Shown here: positions 43,855 to 55,678 of the stretch, one piece after another
Position numbering within the stretch: position 1 is the stretch's first letter
Layout of the letters: each line of letters starts with the position of its first letter
Assembly (NCBI GenBank): GCA_013339765.2
Contig: CM023457.1
Coordinates: 73,892,717-73,956,716, forward strand
Direction: 5' to 3'
Source: Haemaphysalis longicornis
Lineage: Eukaryota > Arthropoda > Arachnida > Ixodida > Ixodidae
Length of the DNA stretch: 64,000 nt
Notes under the pieces: generated by a model
Told to the model about the DNA's origin: nothing
Databases searched by the model: none
What the model saw: only the letters and a program-made list of their open reading frames with translations
Program-made: the position numbers and the translations under genes

Positions 43855-45161
43855 AATGCGGCTCTTCTGTTTCCTATAATAAACTTCCGCAAGTGTGAAG
43901 AGTAAACACATGTAAACATGAGAATCCAGCCGGTGCTCTTGAGTTAAAGCAGAGTGTGGCGCCACTATAATAAGTGAACCCGGTGTTTGGCTAAGGGAGA
44001 GCAGTAGTTAACCTAGCGCGAACGGGGCGGAAGTCGTATTGTGTACCAACTGCGCGTGACGGCACTTATGAATTGACAGTGAACCACAGAAAAGCTGAAA
44101 GCTTATTGTGGGAGAGTGTGGTTTGGGAGAAAAAAGCGAGATGTCACCCTTCTCGTAATCCTGCTAGCATTGCCCTAATCTGTGTTCGGTATCTAAGAGG
44201 GCGTACTTGATGGCATCGACGAAACATGCCCCCCGCGAAATTTGAAACAGACGAAATGGTGCCCGAACACAGAATTCGGGTTAGGAAAGCAACGGGGCAA
44301 GCGCACTAAGAAATCTGTACATACAACGCCGTTGATGATGGTTTCGCATACAACGCAGAAGCAACTTGGATAGTCCAGGGAATTTTATTTATGTGGTCGT
44401 AGCGGAAAGTGGTTTGCCGGGTAAGCTTAAAAAAGGGAATTCGAAAGTTGTTAATTGAGAAAAGATGCACCAGAACGGAAATTCAATTCAATGCGGTCGG
44501 ACATACATTCTGGTGCTGGATACTGTGTAGCTTAAATAAGTGAAACTAGCTATGGGAGGCTTGGTACGGTGATTTTGTTGTTTTCGGAGTTTACCAGTTC
44601 CGGATGCGGAAATTTTTTTTGAAGTGATCCCCGTAGATGGATTGCGTTTTAGGTGCCAGTGTTTTTTTCAGATTGTGTAAAATGTTGTTGGATGGCGTCA
44701 TGCGGCGCCATCTTGTAAAACCGTGAGCGGAGTTTCTGGTTGTCTACCTAACGACGAAATAGGCTCCTGTGCGCCTCCAACTATTGGTAACGATGGGCTT
44801 CTGTGGTGGAGCTTTTCGATATGAGAGAAAATTTCAGTTTTTCAGGTTTTTCGCAGCAGGGAGATCATTTGATAACCCATGATTGGTTTGCGTTGCTAAG
44901 ACTGATAACACAGAAGGTTGTTTTGTTTTACAAAAAGAGTGTAATTCTTTCCTTGCCTCATTATTTTAATATTTTTAAGAGTTAATGTAGGCACCATTAC
45001 ATGTTTACGAAGAAGGGGCTCATAAAAACGTTTGTTCGCAACTTCTTTGACGTTTCTGCTTTTATTTGTGACACATATATCCTCCAAAAAACAACACTTA
45101 TTTCAAATATTTTGCTTCTCCCTAATTGCGACCCCGTATGGTGCTGTCAGAGGTAGTGTGT
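43855..45161. other. Unassigned interval
   Basis: No gene or known element recognised. Confidence 0.35.
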
Positions 45162-45284
45162 ACAGAATAGCCTCGATACCCTTGTACTAAACGTATTTGA
45201 TATTTAAAATGTCTGCATGAACGTTAAACCTCCATTTTCCTATTTGGTGCGGCCATGACGTTTCTGACCCTCGTTGAGCTCTAA
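45162..45284 (+). repeat. Direct repeat, left copy (about 122 bp)
   Basis: Matches 46,497-46,618 at over 90 per cent in the same orientation, sharing AAACGTATTTGATATTTAAA and GCATGAACGTTAAACCTCC. The ends do not show LTR-type TG and CA termini. Confidence 0.85.
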
Positions 45285-46496
45285 GTAGCTCCCTGAAACC
45301 CACCGACAATCATTGCGCTCGTCAACAAGGAAACTAAAAATTTAGCTCAAGTGCGCTTTTTTTTACATAAACACTGCGATCATATATGAACGCTTCCCGT
45401 GAGCGCCATTTCTGCTTAATGACTGCTTTTACTCAGATACTCTCATATATCTCGGAAAAAAATGAACCCGTCTCTAATAACTGGTTTCTTAGATTTCGAC
45501 TGAAACAACCACGGAGAGAAAAATTTGTAGAAGGCAATTTTGGTATCAGACCAGAGGTGTTCCGCTTATTTGCTATGCACCGAGAGTGCATGCCTATTTA
45601 CAGAGTGGCTGCGTATTTGCGCTGTATAAAAATGTCATTGGCTAGGCTAAAAGCAGACCATGCAGGGTGTCGACATACCTGACCTACAAACACTTTCACA
45701 GCAGATTCGGGAACCTCGTCTTCTGAGAATATATGCGATAGTCGTATGCTCTCAAAACGCCATATTGGTGCCAGACTAGAAAACTCAAAACAAACACAAC
45801 GTTCTGACCACTTGCTTCTTGAGTAGCATTGCCAGTCATTTATCTCGCGTTTAATTGTTAAAATTCTGGGAGGTTGTGTACTTGTCGTAGAGCAACTGAG
45901 TTTTGCTTATGCACCCTGAGCTTGTAGCATAAAGCTGTCTCGAAATTCCCCATCCATTTTGCTTTGTATGTCGAATATGTCATTTGTATGCTCGTGTGGC
46001 CAGCAGAGATAAATTGGTAAATCTAGAGGGATCTTCTCGCAGCTTTAGCGTCGCTGGTCAATACAGCAAATACGCTGATAGGTCTATTAGGCTTAAGAGT
46101 TTTATAGCGCGACGAAGTGTTGCGCATTACATATTTTCTACGTCAAGCCGCCTGGGCTGGATGTGCCTTTTAGTAGTAAAACCGCAACAAAAAGCCAAAC
46201 ATAGAGCGGTCGTCACCAAAGCTAGAATGTCAGGTTGCGTCACACCCACATTTCACAAAAATGCGGTGTCTAAGAAAATGGGGTAAAGACGCTGATAATA
46301 CCTGCTATACCACCTATTACCTCCTGCTGAAGGATAGGCCACCGCCCGCTAGCATTGCCCAGAAAAAACCCGCTTTAGGGCCACATGATGCGTCGACGCC
46401 TGTGTAAACATTAGCGCATTAAATGGTCACTGGTCGTACCCGGTGGCATTAAAATGGTGAGTGGTTATGCAGACTGTTAACAAAAACGATTTTTAG
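45285..46496. other. Interval bounded by the direct repeat
   Basis: 1.2 kb between the two repeat copies. A 98-codon ATG frame at 45,386-45,682 (plus; includes NNWFLRFRLKQPRREKFVEG) and a 100-codon frame at 45,984-46,286 have no family I recognise. Confidence 0.3.
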
Positions 46497-46618
46497 ACAG
46501 AATAGCCTCAATACCTTGTATTAAACGTATTTGATATTTAAAATGTCTGCATGAACGTTAAACCTCCATTTTCTTATTTTGTGCGGCCATGACGTTTCTG
46601 ACCGTCGTTGAGCTCTAA
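46497..46618 (+). repeat. Direct repeat, right copy (about 122 bp)
   Basis: Second copy of 45,162-45,284, offset about 1.33 kb. See the left copy for the shared motifs. Confidence 0.85.
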
Positions 46619-47462
46619 AAGGAGCAGTGTGCATTGCATTATCCAATGGCATTAAAATATTCCAAATGTCAATTTTTACTGAGCGTACCTCAGGCCTATG
46701 CATTGAGGTCAGGGATAGTCTCGTACTGACAATATTTTCATGTCCCCACCTACAAATTACATTTGCGCAATAAGGTCATCACACAGTTAAGAAGCATGGA
46801 AAATGTGACGCGCTCAGCACAACCCGAAGGGGCCCTTATATATGTGCTACTGGGGTGATTCCACGAACGGAAGTAGTTCAAGGGGCTGCCATCGTCCGCG
46901 TATAATGTTTTGGAAGCGTCTAGTAACTGTGGTGGTTGTTACCCAACTTTTTGTACCACGAAATAAGGGAAATTAGAAGAAACCACAGCAAAAATCAGTA
47001 CAAGTAGGTCATCCTTGCCGTTTGTTGTAAATATTCGTGAGCCTATTTTTAATGTTCGGCTGTGCATGAAGCATTTGCCAATGTTTGTGCCAGTTGGTTC
47101 AGCGTATACCTCCTAGTAGTTACTATTGTGAAAACACAGAAAATGTCTATAAAATAGGCTAAATTAACGATCAAGTAACTGGTAATATTGAAGTACCCCG
47201 CAATGCTATGTTAATATTGTTTTATGCTCAGAGCCACAACAACCCTCGCGGCTGTCGTCACCGCTTCCATCTGTATTTGGCAGCTCGGCGAAACCCTAAA
47301 TGCCATGCAGTTCTTAAGTATGGATGGAGTGCTTTAAACGAAAACTGGTACAAGATTGGCCGGGGAAGGTTTCTTGATGTTCTGGACGGGGAACACTACT
47401 CTGCGTGAGGGATGCAAGGCATCTGGCTTGGAATTTTGCGTTGGTGATTTTGGAGTTTATCC
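46619..47462. other. Unassigned interval
   Basis: No gene or known element recognised. Confidence 0.35.
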
Positions 47463-47710
47463 TGTAGTGGCCATTTGTTCACCAAAATGCAGCGCAAATA
47501 TTATCTTCATCCGAATACTTGCATGATAATCAACACCGATGCTTCGCGTAGAGCATCTACGGTACCACACGAGACACCAGTGAGGAAACACAACTGCGTG
47601 CCGGTGTGGTCACATGTCATCGCTGCTCACCAGTTCCAACTGGGTCTTATGTGTAGGCAATAAATGTGTGAAGCCACATAACTCCACAGAGCCCATGGCT
47701 GCTTCCAACA
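47463..47710 (+). repeat. 5' LTR of the coding-poor LTR element
   Basis: TGTAGTGG...CCAACA. It shares ACATGTCATCGCTG, AGCCACATAACT and GCTGCTTCC, in order, with the right-hand copy. Identity is roughly 65-75 per cent by eye, so the insertion is old. Confidence 0.6.
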
Positions 47711-47712
47711 AG

Positions 47713-47726
47713 TGGTGGCCCGCACG
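47713..47726 (+). other. Candidate tRNA primer-binding site
   Basis: TGGTGGCCCGCACG begins two bases after the CA end of the left LTR. TGG is the expected complement of a tRNA CCA end. The matching tRNA was not determined. Confidence 0.45.
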
Positions 47727-48317
47727 TTCCAATCCTTTGACCCGACAGTGACACACCCGCATGACTAGGAGAAACCCGCCAACACGATACCAGAGTTCGA
47801 GTGACGCTAGCTCTGAGGTTGGTCTTTCAAGCTCGCGGCCACCTTTTTGCTGAACAACGCCAGTGAATTGCCTCCGAAGCACTCCATCCTCTGGGAGGCG
47901 CTTCCAGTTGATATCAGCTGCGTCCTATCTACACCATCAGCCAGCGGAACACCCTAAGCCACCCTCCGCGCTGCCTTGCTCGCGCACGACGGCATAAGTG
48001 ACGATTTATCGCCACCGGAACACAAAAGTTACAGCAGGCCCCGTGACAGATTCGCCAGCACACACGCTACCCTCCACGCCGTAAAGGACGGCGTTGTCCC
48101 GTAACAAGCGCCGGGTCACTGACCCCACCTCTATCGGTTTAGCCGCAATCCCTCCAAGAAGGCTTATCACTGACGACATCGCAGATTCCCTCAGCCACAG
48201 CCCGCATCTCCCGTTTCTACCACTCCACGCGAGAGAGCAAGTGTGTGACTTTGCTCGGTGACCGTGCCGTCGTTGCAAACCTGGCTACCCTCTACACTCA
48301 ACAGAATCGACAGCTGC

Positions 48318-48463
48318 GCTAGTTGGTATCCGTACATTCTAAACAGCGCTTAACAACACAACGACGAGGAAGAGGGTACACAAGACGGCGCTGTCTTGTG
48401 TCCCCTCTTCTTCGTTGTTGTGTTCTTAAGTGCTGTTTAGGATCGACGGATACCAGCTACGCC
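48318..48463. repeat. Long perfect-junction foldback hairpin, about 73-bp arms
   Basis: The left arm (48,318-48,390) and right arm (48,391-48,463) are about 85 per cent complementary with essentially no loop. The arms read AACAACACAACGACGAGGAA then GAGGGTACACAAGAC, and their complements. The sequence type (CAACGAAGAAGAGGACACAAG) echoes the 3' UTR of the Penelope-like element at 18.8 kb, consistent with two inverted Penelope-like ends joined head to head. It lies inside the coding-poor LTR element. Confidence 0.85.
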
Positions 48464-49493
48464 ACCGTTGAACGTCACGTGTACTACGACGTTTAATCAG
48501 TGCCCTACTCTTAGGTAGTCACACCAATTTTCGTAAATAACGCTCATCGTGAACCCTCCGAAACCCTCTGCAAACTCTGTCTGCGGATTTTTTCCCAGTC
48601 AACAATGCAATGGGTTTCTTGGGGGTGCAAAAATACCAACCCTGACGACTACATGTTGTCAGTCCTGCTACCCCTGCAACGCCCACGTATGTAGGCAGAA
48701 CAGCACGGCAACAAAGCAACCACGACTACTGCGCTGGTTCAAACGGCATTAGAGCACTGCACTCCCTGCTGCCTGGTGAGTGACCAGATGAAGCACGGCA
48801 CACTGACGGTGCACTTGCACCGCCATGAATTCCAGCTGCAGTAACCCGAAGAGCACGTTTGCGTAACAAGCTGCGATGTCGTCATACACGTGGTAAGGAC
48901 TAGTCAAAAAAGGAAGGTTCATCGCTGGTATTACTTAGGTGCCTACCCACAAGCCGCTGTAGCGTATTTCAATGCGACAACGTCCTGCCCGCTAAACACG
49001 ACTAGTTCTCGCTATTCGCACTCACCGGCGTTCCAAGAATCGGGCGTCTCCCTGGAGCAGCAGGGATTATTGGCGTGTTATCGTAGTTGCAAGTCAAACA
49101 TGGGTAACGGTTCTTCAACCGACATCTTGATCAAACACTTCACCGTCAAAGGTAGCCTCTAAAGCCAGCGGCCAAAACAAAGTCTGCACGCGGTAAGCCA
49201 TGCTCAGGCTAAATAGCCGGTCCGGCAAGCATCACAACGTCTCGGCACTGTGGTCGTAGTACGTGCCATCCCCTAAAATCCGTACGCAACATTGTCGCCT
49301 ACTTTCTGTCCCTCCCAAGGACACCTTAAGCCCGTGTATTGCCTGTACGCTCTGACTAGACGACTACGACCTCCTACGTATCACGAAGGTGGACAAACGT
49401 TCCCTTGTTAACGATTGTGTTATGCTTACCTGATCATAGTCTTTTTTCCAGTCTGCCTGGGGCATGTACGGTTATCTTCGCGCGCTCCGCGCT
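48464..49493. other. Interior of the LTR element, no coding motif
   Basis: No readable retroelement domain. Short ATG frames (48,549-48,752; 48,890-49,162, plus) have no recognised family. Confidence 0.35.
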
Positions 49494-49504
49494 AGGGTGG
49501 GGGC
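49494..49504 (+). other. Candidate polypurine tract
   Basis: AGGGTGGGGGC lies three bases before the TGTAGTGG start of the right LTR, the position expected for the plus-strand primer of reverse transcription. It has two pyrimidines, so it is imperfect. Confidence 0.4.
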
Positions 49505-49507
49505 TGT

Positions 49508-49745
49508 TGTAGTGGTGTCCTTTTCTGCATGCAGCACCACTATCATTATTCGCATTATGTCCGTGGTGATTGTCAACTGATGCGTTTACCTGCAGCATCA
49601 GATGTTTAATGCGCAGCATAACACAGGAAACAAGACTGGCGCCTGGGCAGTGACATGTCATCGCTGTTCCCCATTTTTGACCGGGCCTTACGCATTGACA
49701 ATAGGATGCCACATAACTACACCGAGTCCACAGCTGCTTCCTGCA
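49508..49745 (+). repeat. 3' LTR of the coding-poor LTR element
   Basis: TGTAGTGG...CCTGCA, matching the left LTR in order. No clear target-site duplication was found by eye between the sequence before 47,463 (TTATCC) and that after 49,745 (ATCTAT). Confidence 0.6.
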
Positions 49746-52700
49746 ATCTATTTGGAAATAAAATGTTTAAATTAGTACAGCAAATAATAATTAAAAAAAT
49801 TTTGAAAATTTGAAGAATGTATCTGGCGTGACTGCTTCAGAATGGTCGTCCTTCGTAGAGAGATAAACAGGTTTATAGGACGTGTTAACGAATATGTTCT
49901 CACGAAACTGTGTTTATGGGTTTATGAAAGTCCTGGGAGCTCACTTATGTATCCGAAATCATAACCTACAAAACCTTTCCATTTGTAGTTTGTGTTTTTT
50001 GCTTCACTACTTTATTTCAGCCCTACAACCTGTCGTCCTGTCTCTTGGTGTATGTACTTCTTACATATCTTTCATAAGGAATAGACATTATAAATACCGG
50101 TCGGGCGACTTTCTTAACTCAGTAGGAGGATTTTACTCGAAACATAATAAAAAAGAGCAGGCATTAAACTGCGCCAACCTATTTTTATGCCTAAGTGTAA
50201 AACGTTACACGCCCTTTTTTATTGTCGGTTACTTTTCAGAAACGCAAATAATTTTCCTAACTATTTCTAACTAACACTTTTTTGTAGCAGTTAAATAAAA
50301 CCGTTTGCTCTATAAGAAGTATGCATTCATTATGCATGACAATGGTTCATACTTATTGATTTGTGGATTATTGCGTTATCTTTTTATCTGCGGCTGATGA
50401 GATGATGGTTATTCTTGAGGCCATTATACTGTTTCTTTTTGTGCATGCTAGCTACGTTAGCTTGAACAGCACAGCTAATTTTTCGGAATTTGTTTCCTCA
50501 GAATACATGTCGCAGGTGGCCGAACAGCTTTCTGAAATTTAATAAAATGCGCTGTTGGGCTAGTTGGTACACACTCAACAACTCAGAGTTGTTAGTAGCC
50601 CCTGTCTCGTCCGCCAGCGTCATCATAACGTTTGCGCTCCACCACCCATTCAGCACCTATTTAAAGCTCTCTTAAAAAAGTGTAGAGAGCAGAACTTTCG
50701 ACTGATCCCATTCCCATTTTATTTAAAATTAGTCCAGACTATTTATTTCTTCTCTCCGTGTGGACATGTGTGGTTTGTGAGACGGATCGTGTCCTGCTGA
50801 TCAACGTGGGATGGCGCACTTTCCGTCATAATCCCTGTAGTACCTTACGCAGGGGCACCTTGATGGACAATCATCATCGTCGTCTTCGAAGCACTGGAAG
50901 AAAAATAATGAAGGCAGAAAAGCAAAATGTACTTTCGTCGCCTTGATGACTTCGGGAAGCAGGAAACTCTGTGTTTAAATTTGACTTTAAGAATGCCATT
51001 TGACGAGCGCAAGAACGGAAAGCAAAATACGGTAGGATTAAGCGGCAATAGGGCACCTCACGAAGAAGTTAAGAATTACATTCTGGGATAAATATCTCAC
51101 GTCGAGGTTTTTAAACTTGAAATTTTCTGGGTTGAGATATATTTCTGGGGCAAGGAGGAAGCGTTCACCATCGTTCGATGTGGCTCAAGAGAATCATGTT
51201 TTATAAACCATGGAGCTAATTTGGAGAGCATTTCATCTCAGCACGGGAGAAATGTTGTCATGTAATTTAATAAAAAAGCTCTTGTAAAGTTTCTGATCCC
51301 ACTCGTCTTCTTCTGTTTTTGTCATAGCCATCCAGTATGAAATGATTGCCGCTTAATATTAGGACACCTGGTCGTGACGAGGCTCAGAAAGACATTAGAG
51401 TAAAAAGCAACCAGTGTCGTGTGTAAAATTACCCAATGGTGAATAAGAAAACTCCAGAATATTTATGATTATTTAGAGATTATTTAGTAATTAGGTATTT
51501 AGTAATTTATCTTCTAAATAAAGGAACCTGCAACTTTATTGATGGCAACATTCATTTCATATTTACTGCGTGTTCAGAGCGCCTTACTATTTTAGGTATT
51601 CGTAAAAGCCGCATGACGGCGCTGTTATTTTCCGCCACGCTACGAGTAAGTCTTGAAGAAATAAATTTGCTTACTGCCTTGATTGCAGGGTAAACAATTG
51701 CTAATAAAGCTTCTCCTGTACTTTCGTTACTGTTGTCCAATTTTACAAACGTTTCACTTTCCAGAGCTATAGTCATCTAACGGAACGAAGTTGCCCAAGG
51801 GTTTGGGTTGTGCGTTCGTTCCCGGTGTTCGTTTACACACTACCTATTTCGTACAATTATTAAGCGTAATTACGACCCTTGTGAAGCGTCCCGCCAAAAT
51901 ATTTCCTTGAATCGAAAACATTATTTTCTGTTTTTTATGTATTCGAGCTATTTACAACTTTGCCCCAAACGTTTGGCCATGAGGATGGAAAGTTTTTTAC
52001 CTGCCGTGTTTACCAACGCTTTTTCATTGAAAAAAAAAACAATTGATCGCAGTATATATACCCCATTAAGCAGGCATTTCTTTAGGTTCCTGTACGTACG
52101 CGCCTTTGAGCTTGCTTGGTTTAGCAATGGTTTAAGAGGGGTAGGACGCGAAACCGACTGAACATTGGTTTTTTGTATAAAGTGCCGCAATTTTCTAACA
52201 TCCTTCGACCACATCCTCACAAAGTGGAATCATAGGATCCCCGCCAGAAGTCTTATAAAAATGGCGTCAAACGCGGCCACATGTGTAGGGTGGCCAGCCG
52301 TCTTGTGTCGGCTGGCACAGCACCATTTTTAAGGTGCGCTACTTCCGTCCTGTCTTTTTGACCAAATAAGCAATTATGTCTTGTTTTCGAAGGACTGAGC
52401 ATAGTTTCGAAACTGGCACCAAGCAAGCTGATAAAACCAAGAGTGTATGACTTGCTGCTTGTATATTTGACTAATATGCATACTTAAAAATTTACCAGGA
52501 GACTAACATTTAAATTGCTTACCGAAGTGCACTTTGAATTTTTTTGGCGAGGATGACTTTTTTCACCAGTCCTTTTTTCACCAGTGGACGATTGTGAAGC
52601 AAAATATTGAAAATAACCAAGGAGATTGGAACTAAAAAATAATCTACGAGATTGGAACTGGTCACCTGACAGACGCGAACTAGTCTTTAAATTGTCGTCA

Positions 52701-53949
52701 ACAGGGATGTACGCTTTGCTGAGATTTCTCAGGTCGCTGAAGTGAACTTGTGTTTTCTTGGAACAACGGCTGTATTGGTGTGCGAATGCGTTTTTTCTCC
52801 TAGTGAATTGGACGCGGCATGAACCATGCTGTCAAGATCGCAAGCAATGTTTCTTGTGCGGCTCAACTTTCTGTGCCAGTGTAAAAGTCTTGACCTAGTC
52901 TTGCACTATTGAGTTCTCCTTAAAAAGTTCAGTAGTCGGTAAGATACTGCAACAAAGAATGTGAAGCGGGACCTTCAAAATGAATTCACGTAATTCAACT
53001 GCAATGGGATTGTTGCCTTGGCCTGAGCGACGCTTAGTGCTAATTCTCACGTTTTCGATAGTGACAATTCTGCATTCATGTGTTTGCACCAAAACTAAAC
53101 CTTTTTTGTATGTTTCCTTTCTAGCTCCCCGTTAGGCTGTCCCCATTTTTATACCCCCAGAAGTATCGCCAGCTTATGGGCCATGTGGGACTTCCTAGTC
53201 ACTGGAAGCTTTGTGAGACACAAATTGTTATTTTTTTCTCGAAAAACACAGATTAACGACTATTTTGATAAGTCCTACAAATATAGCTCACAGGTACTTA
53301 AACGTTTCAGAGTTTTATTATATACCCTAATGGCTCACCGTCAGGTAAAGTGGCATCACGCACGCATTGAGAAATAGCTTTACACGTGAGGTGGGTCGTC
53401 TGTCATTCATTTTGCACCCACGTAATGTTTTGTTTCGACATAATATAATGCGATCTATCACGCCTGTAGTCCATTGTGCTAGTAGGATATCCTCGCTTTT
53501 CTCAAAATCCACGCAATAAGCAACAATTTGGAAAAAAAATGGAACAAAAACCTTAAGTTTGGATGTCTCGAAACATAATTTTGGCCAACAAAAGGATCAT
53601 TTTTCACTTTAAATATTGGGTTTCCCGAAACCAATATTTTGTTAGTTTTTCACCAATATTATATATACACGTTCTGAACCACAATAAGCATGTTCTCACC
53701 ACAATCTCCTTTTTTATTGAAAGTTTGTTTTGTCAAAAGTGAGCAAAACCTGCGTTCGTGCTATGTAATTTTTGTTGAGACTTACCGGTTGTTGCCATCG
53801 TTATTACTTTGGTTCAGAAGGGCGCCTCAGGCGTTTATAAAATAATGAAAATGTTTCAGCCCTATGGTGGGAACAACATTTGCGAAAATATTCGTTGAGC
53901 TGAGAAAAAAAACCTAAAAACATACCCCCTCACTTGAACGGTTGTCGGG
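49746..53949. other. Unassigned A/T-rich interval
   Basis: 4.2 kb in which I recognise no element or gene. A 126-130-codon frame at 49,882-50,274 (plus) is hydrophobic and Cys/Phe-rich in A/T-rich sequence and looks like chance. G/C-rich spots (for example 52,290) carry no motif. This is the longest stretch without identifiable repeats. Confidence 0.35.
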
Positions 53950-54301
53950 GCCTCGGGGAGCCTTTGCGGGCGCGGGACAAGGGAAGTAATTTTGGGGTTC
54001 GAGAGGTCGGACACCACAGACGTGAGTACCGGAGCTCCGGCTTTGCCTTCTTTTGTCTGCCCTCATTGCGCCTTTCTCCTGATCTTCGCCAGTCGGCTGG
54101 GTCCGGAAGAACGAAGATTCGAACTACGTTATTGGAGCACTCAATAAACGCGGGTTTGGCAATTCTGTTGTGTTCTGTGTGTTTCTTGCTGCTTCCTGCC
54201 CACTAATGCCAGTTGGACGGTCCTTAGCGGAGTTGAGTGGAGCAAGCGTTGCGGCTGGCTCGCGTGCGAGCTAGGTCGCCGTAAGAGCCCTGGTTCCCAC
54301 A
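53950..54301 (+). repeat. 5' LTR, truncated
   Basis: It matches the 3' part of the right LTR, for example GACACCACAGACGTGAGTAC and CGGAGCTCCGGCTTTGCCTT, CTCCTGATCTTCGCCAGTCG and AGAGCACTCAgTAAACGC-like text. An AATAAA signal lies at 54,142, and it ends CCCACA. The missing first part of the LTR is not found upstream of 53,950. Confidence 0.85.
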
Positions 54302-54305
54302 TTTT

Positions 54306-54322
54306 TGGCGCCAGAATGTGGG
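54306..54322 (+). other. Primer-binding site of gypsy 1
   Basis: TGGCGCCAGAATGTGGG begins four bases after the LTR end. A TGGCGCC start is common in Ty3/gypsy elements that prime with a tRNA 3' end. The tRNA was not identified. Confidence 0.7.
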
Positions 54323-54368
54323 ACTCGTCCTCAGTCGAATTCAAGGTTCGCTAGCTCAGAGAAAGAAG

Positions 54369-55670
54369 ATGGCACACGACTACGAGTTGGCGGAGTTGAT
54401 GGTGTTGGCCGACCGTTGTGGTCATGCCCGGGAGTACCCGCGATGCCCGGCATCAACAGCGTCCTCCACTGCCACCAAAGCGGCTCGGGTTCGCCCTTTT
54501 TAACGGCCCCTACGCAAACGCAGCCGCGGCTTGCTCGGCAGCAGGAATACTGGAAGGTTCCGGATTCCACGAGTGCTCTACGGTGAGGCGACGCCACTCC
54601 TTTAAACCCCAGGCGCCGGGCCTACACAGATGCTGAAGCACCACACAGCGCGCCTCTCGTGCCAGTCGGCCCGCAGAAGCCCGTAAGCGAAGGAATGTCT
54701 GCAGACACAGCTTCTACCGTGAACGATCTCGCACGCACGATGCAGCAGGTGTTGCAGGCGATGGGCTCACCCACTACCAGAGTGCAGCTACCGGTGGCGA
54801 CGTACAGTGGTTAAGGTGGCCAGTCGAGCGCCAACGCTTTCCTGCTGGCTTTGAGCCGTCACGAGCAATCGACCGCCATCAGCGAGACCGAGGGTCTGCG
54901 CAGAGTCCTGCCTGCACGCCACACCAGATAGGCCATACGGGGCGCACGATGGACGACTTCCGAGCGATGTTCATAGAAGAATTTCTGCCCTCCGAATACT
55001 TACCGCTGATGTGCAGGGGGATTGGAAATTTGCACTGAAGCCCCTGATGAATCGCTGGATAAGTACATCCGTGCAAGGCAGGAGCTTTAGAGTACGCCGA
55101 CCCACATGCCCCGAGCTCGGAGCGGGTCGATCAAGCCGTCAGGCAATGCCACTACACCTTTGCCTTGTTCTTGATAAAGTGCAGTTGCAGGGATCTCAAC
55201 GAGCTGGCGGCCAAAGCTCGCCTTCGGCAAGCAGCAATCGTGGTTGCATGCGCGTATTCGCCCCCGCCGCCTCCCGTGGAAACACTGAAACCAAGCTGTG
55301 CTTGGTGCTGCGTTACGGGCTGCGAAGGAACCGTGCACAGCTCTTCGTTGATACCCAGCCAGAGAGAAACGCTCGATCTCAGAAACCAAGCGCTAGACCC
55401 GTTCTCGTGGGGGTTGCACTACGCGGAGGCAATACGGCCGTAGTTCGTGCCAGCCCCGCGCGCAGAGAACAGAACAAACCGGTGAGATGATCGGTCGGCC
55501 AACGCGCGCCCGGTCGGGCTTCCCTACACGGGATCGGCGCTGCCGCAGTTGCCTGCTCCCGCTCGCAACTCGCTCACGGGGAACGGTCCTCAGACATCGC
55601 GTCACGCAGCATAGAGCCCCGTCCGCTGCTAAAAATGTTGCCAGGTCGGTCACATCGCGCGATTCTGCAC
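54369..55670 (+). pseudogene. gypsy 1 gag, broken
   Basis: The N-terminal frame opens MAHDYELAELMVLADRCGHA at 54,369. A second Met frame (54,695) reads MSADTASTVNDLARTMQQVL and TTRVQLPVATYSG, interrupted by a stop, then NAFLLALSRHEQS. Further on, DESLDKYIRARQEL (near 55,050) lies in a capsid-like region, then LDPFSWGLHY near 55,390. Gag forms the particle. No intact zinc knuckle was seen. At least four frame breaks are present. Confidence 0.55.
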
Positions 55671-55678
55671 AATGACGC

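Larger units (their letters stand above)
47463..49745 (+). mobile_element. LTR retroelement without recognisable coding capacity
   Basis: A pair of diverged direct repeats (47,463-47,710 and 49,508-49,745) both begin TGTAGTGG and end in CA. A primer-binding-site-like TGGTGGCCCGCACG at 47,713 follows the left repeat, and a purine-rich AGGGTGGGGGC at 49,494-49,504 precedes the right one. Position, order and orientation fit a plus-strand LTR retroelement of about 2.3 kb. The 1.8-kb interior has no protease, RT or integrase motif I can read, so it would be a non-autonomous or internally deleted element. It contains the hairpin at 48,318. The TGGTG primer site is reminiscent of BEL/Pao elements, but the assignment is open. 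Confidence 0.6.

Noticed and set aside
45162..46618. Direct repeat as an LTR pair
   Set aside because: No TG/CA ends, no primer-binding site and no purine tract, so kept only as a repeat pair.
49882..50274. 130-codon frame as a membrane protein gene
   Set aside because: A/T-rich composition explains its Phe/Leu content, and there is no motif, homology that I recognise, or nearby promoter evidence.
54305..54586. Frames after the primer site as a separate host gene
   Set aside because: Position directly after LTR and primer site, plus downstream protease and RT motifs, show that this is the gypsy 1 gag region.
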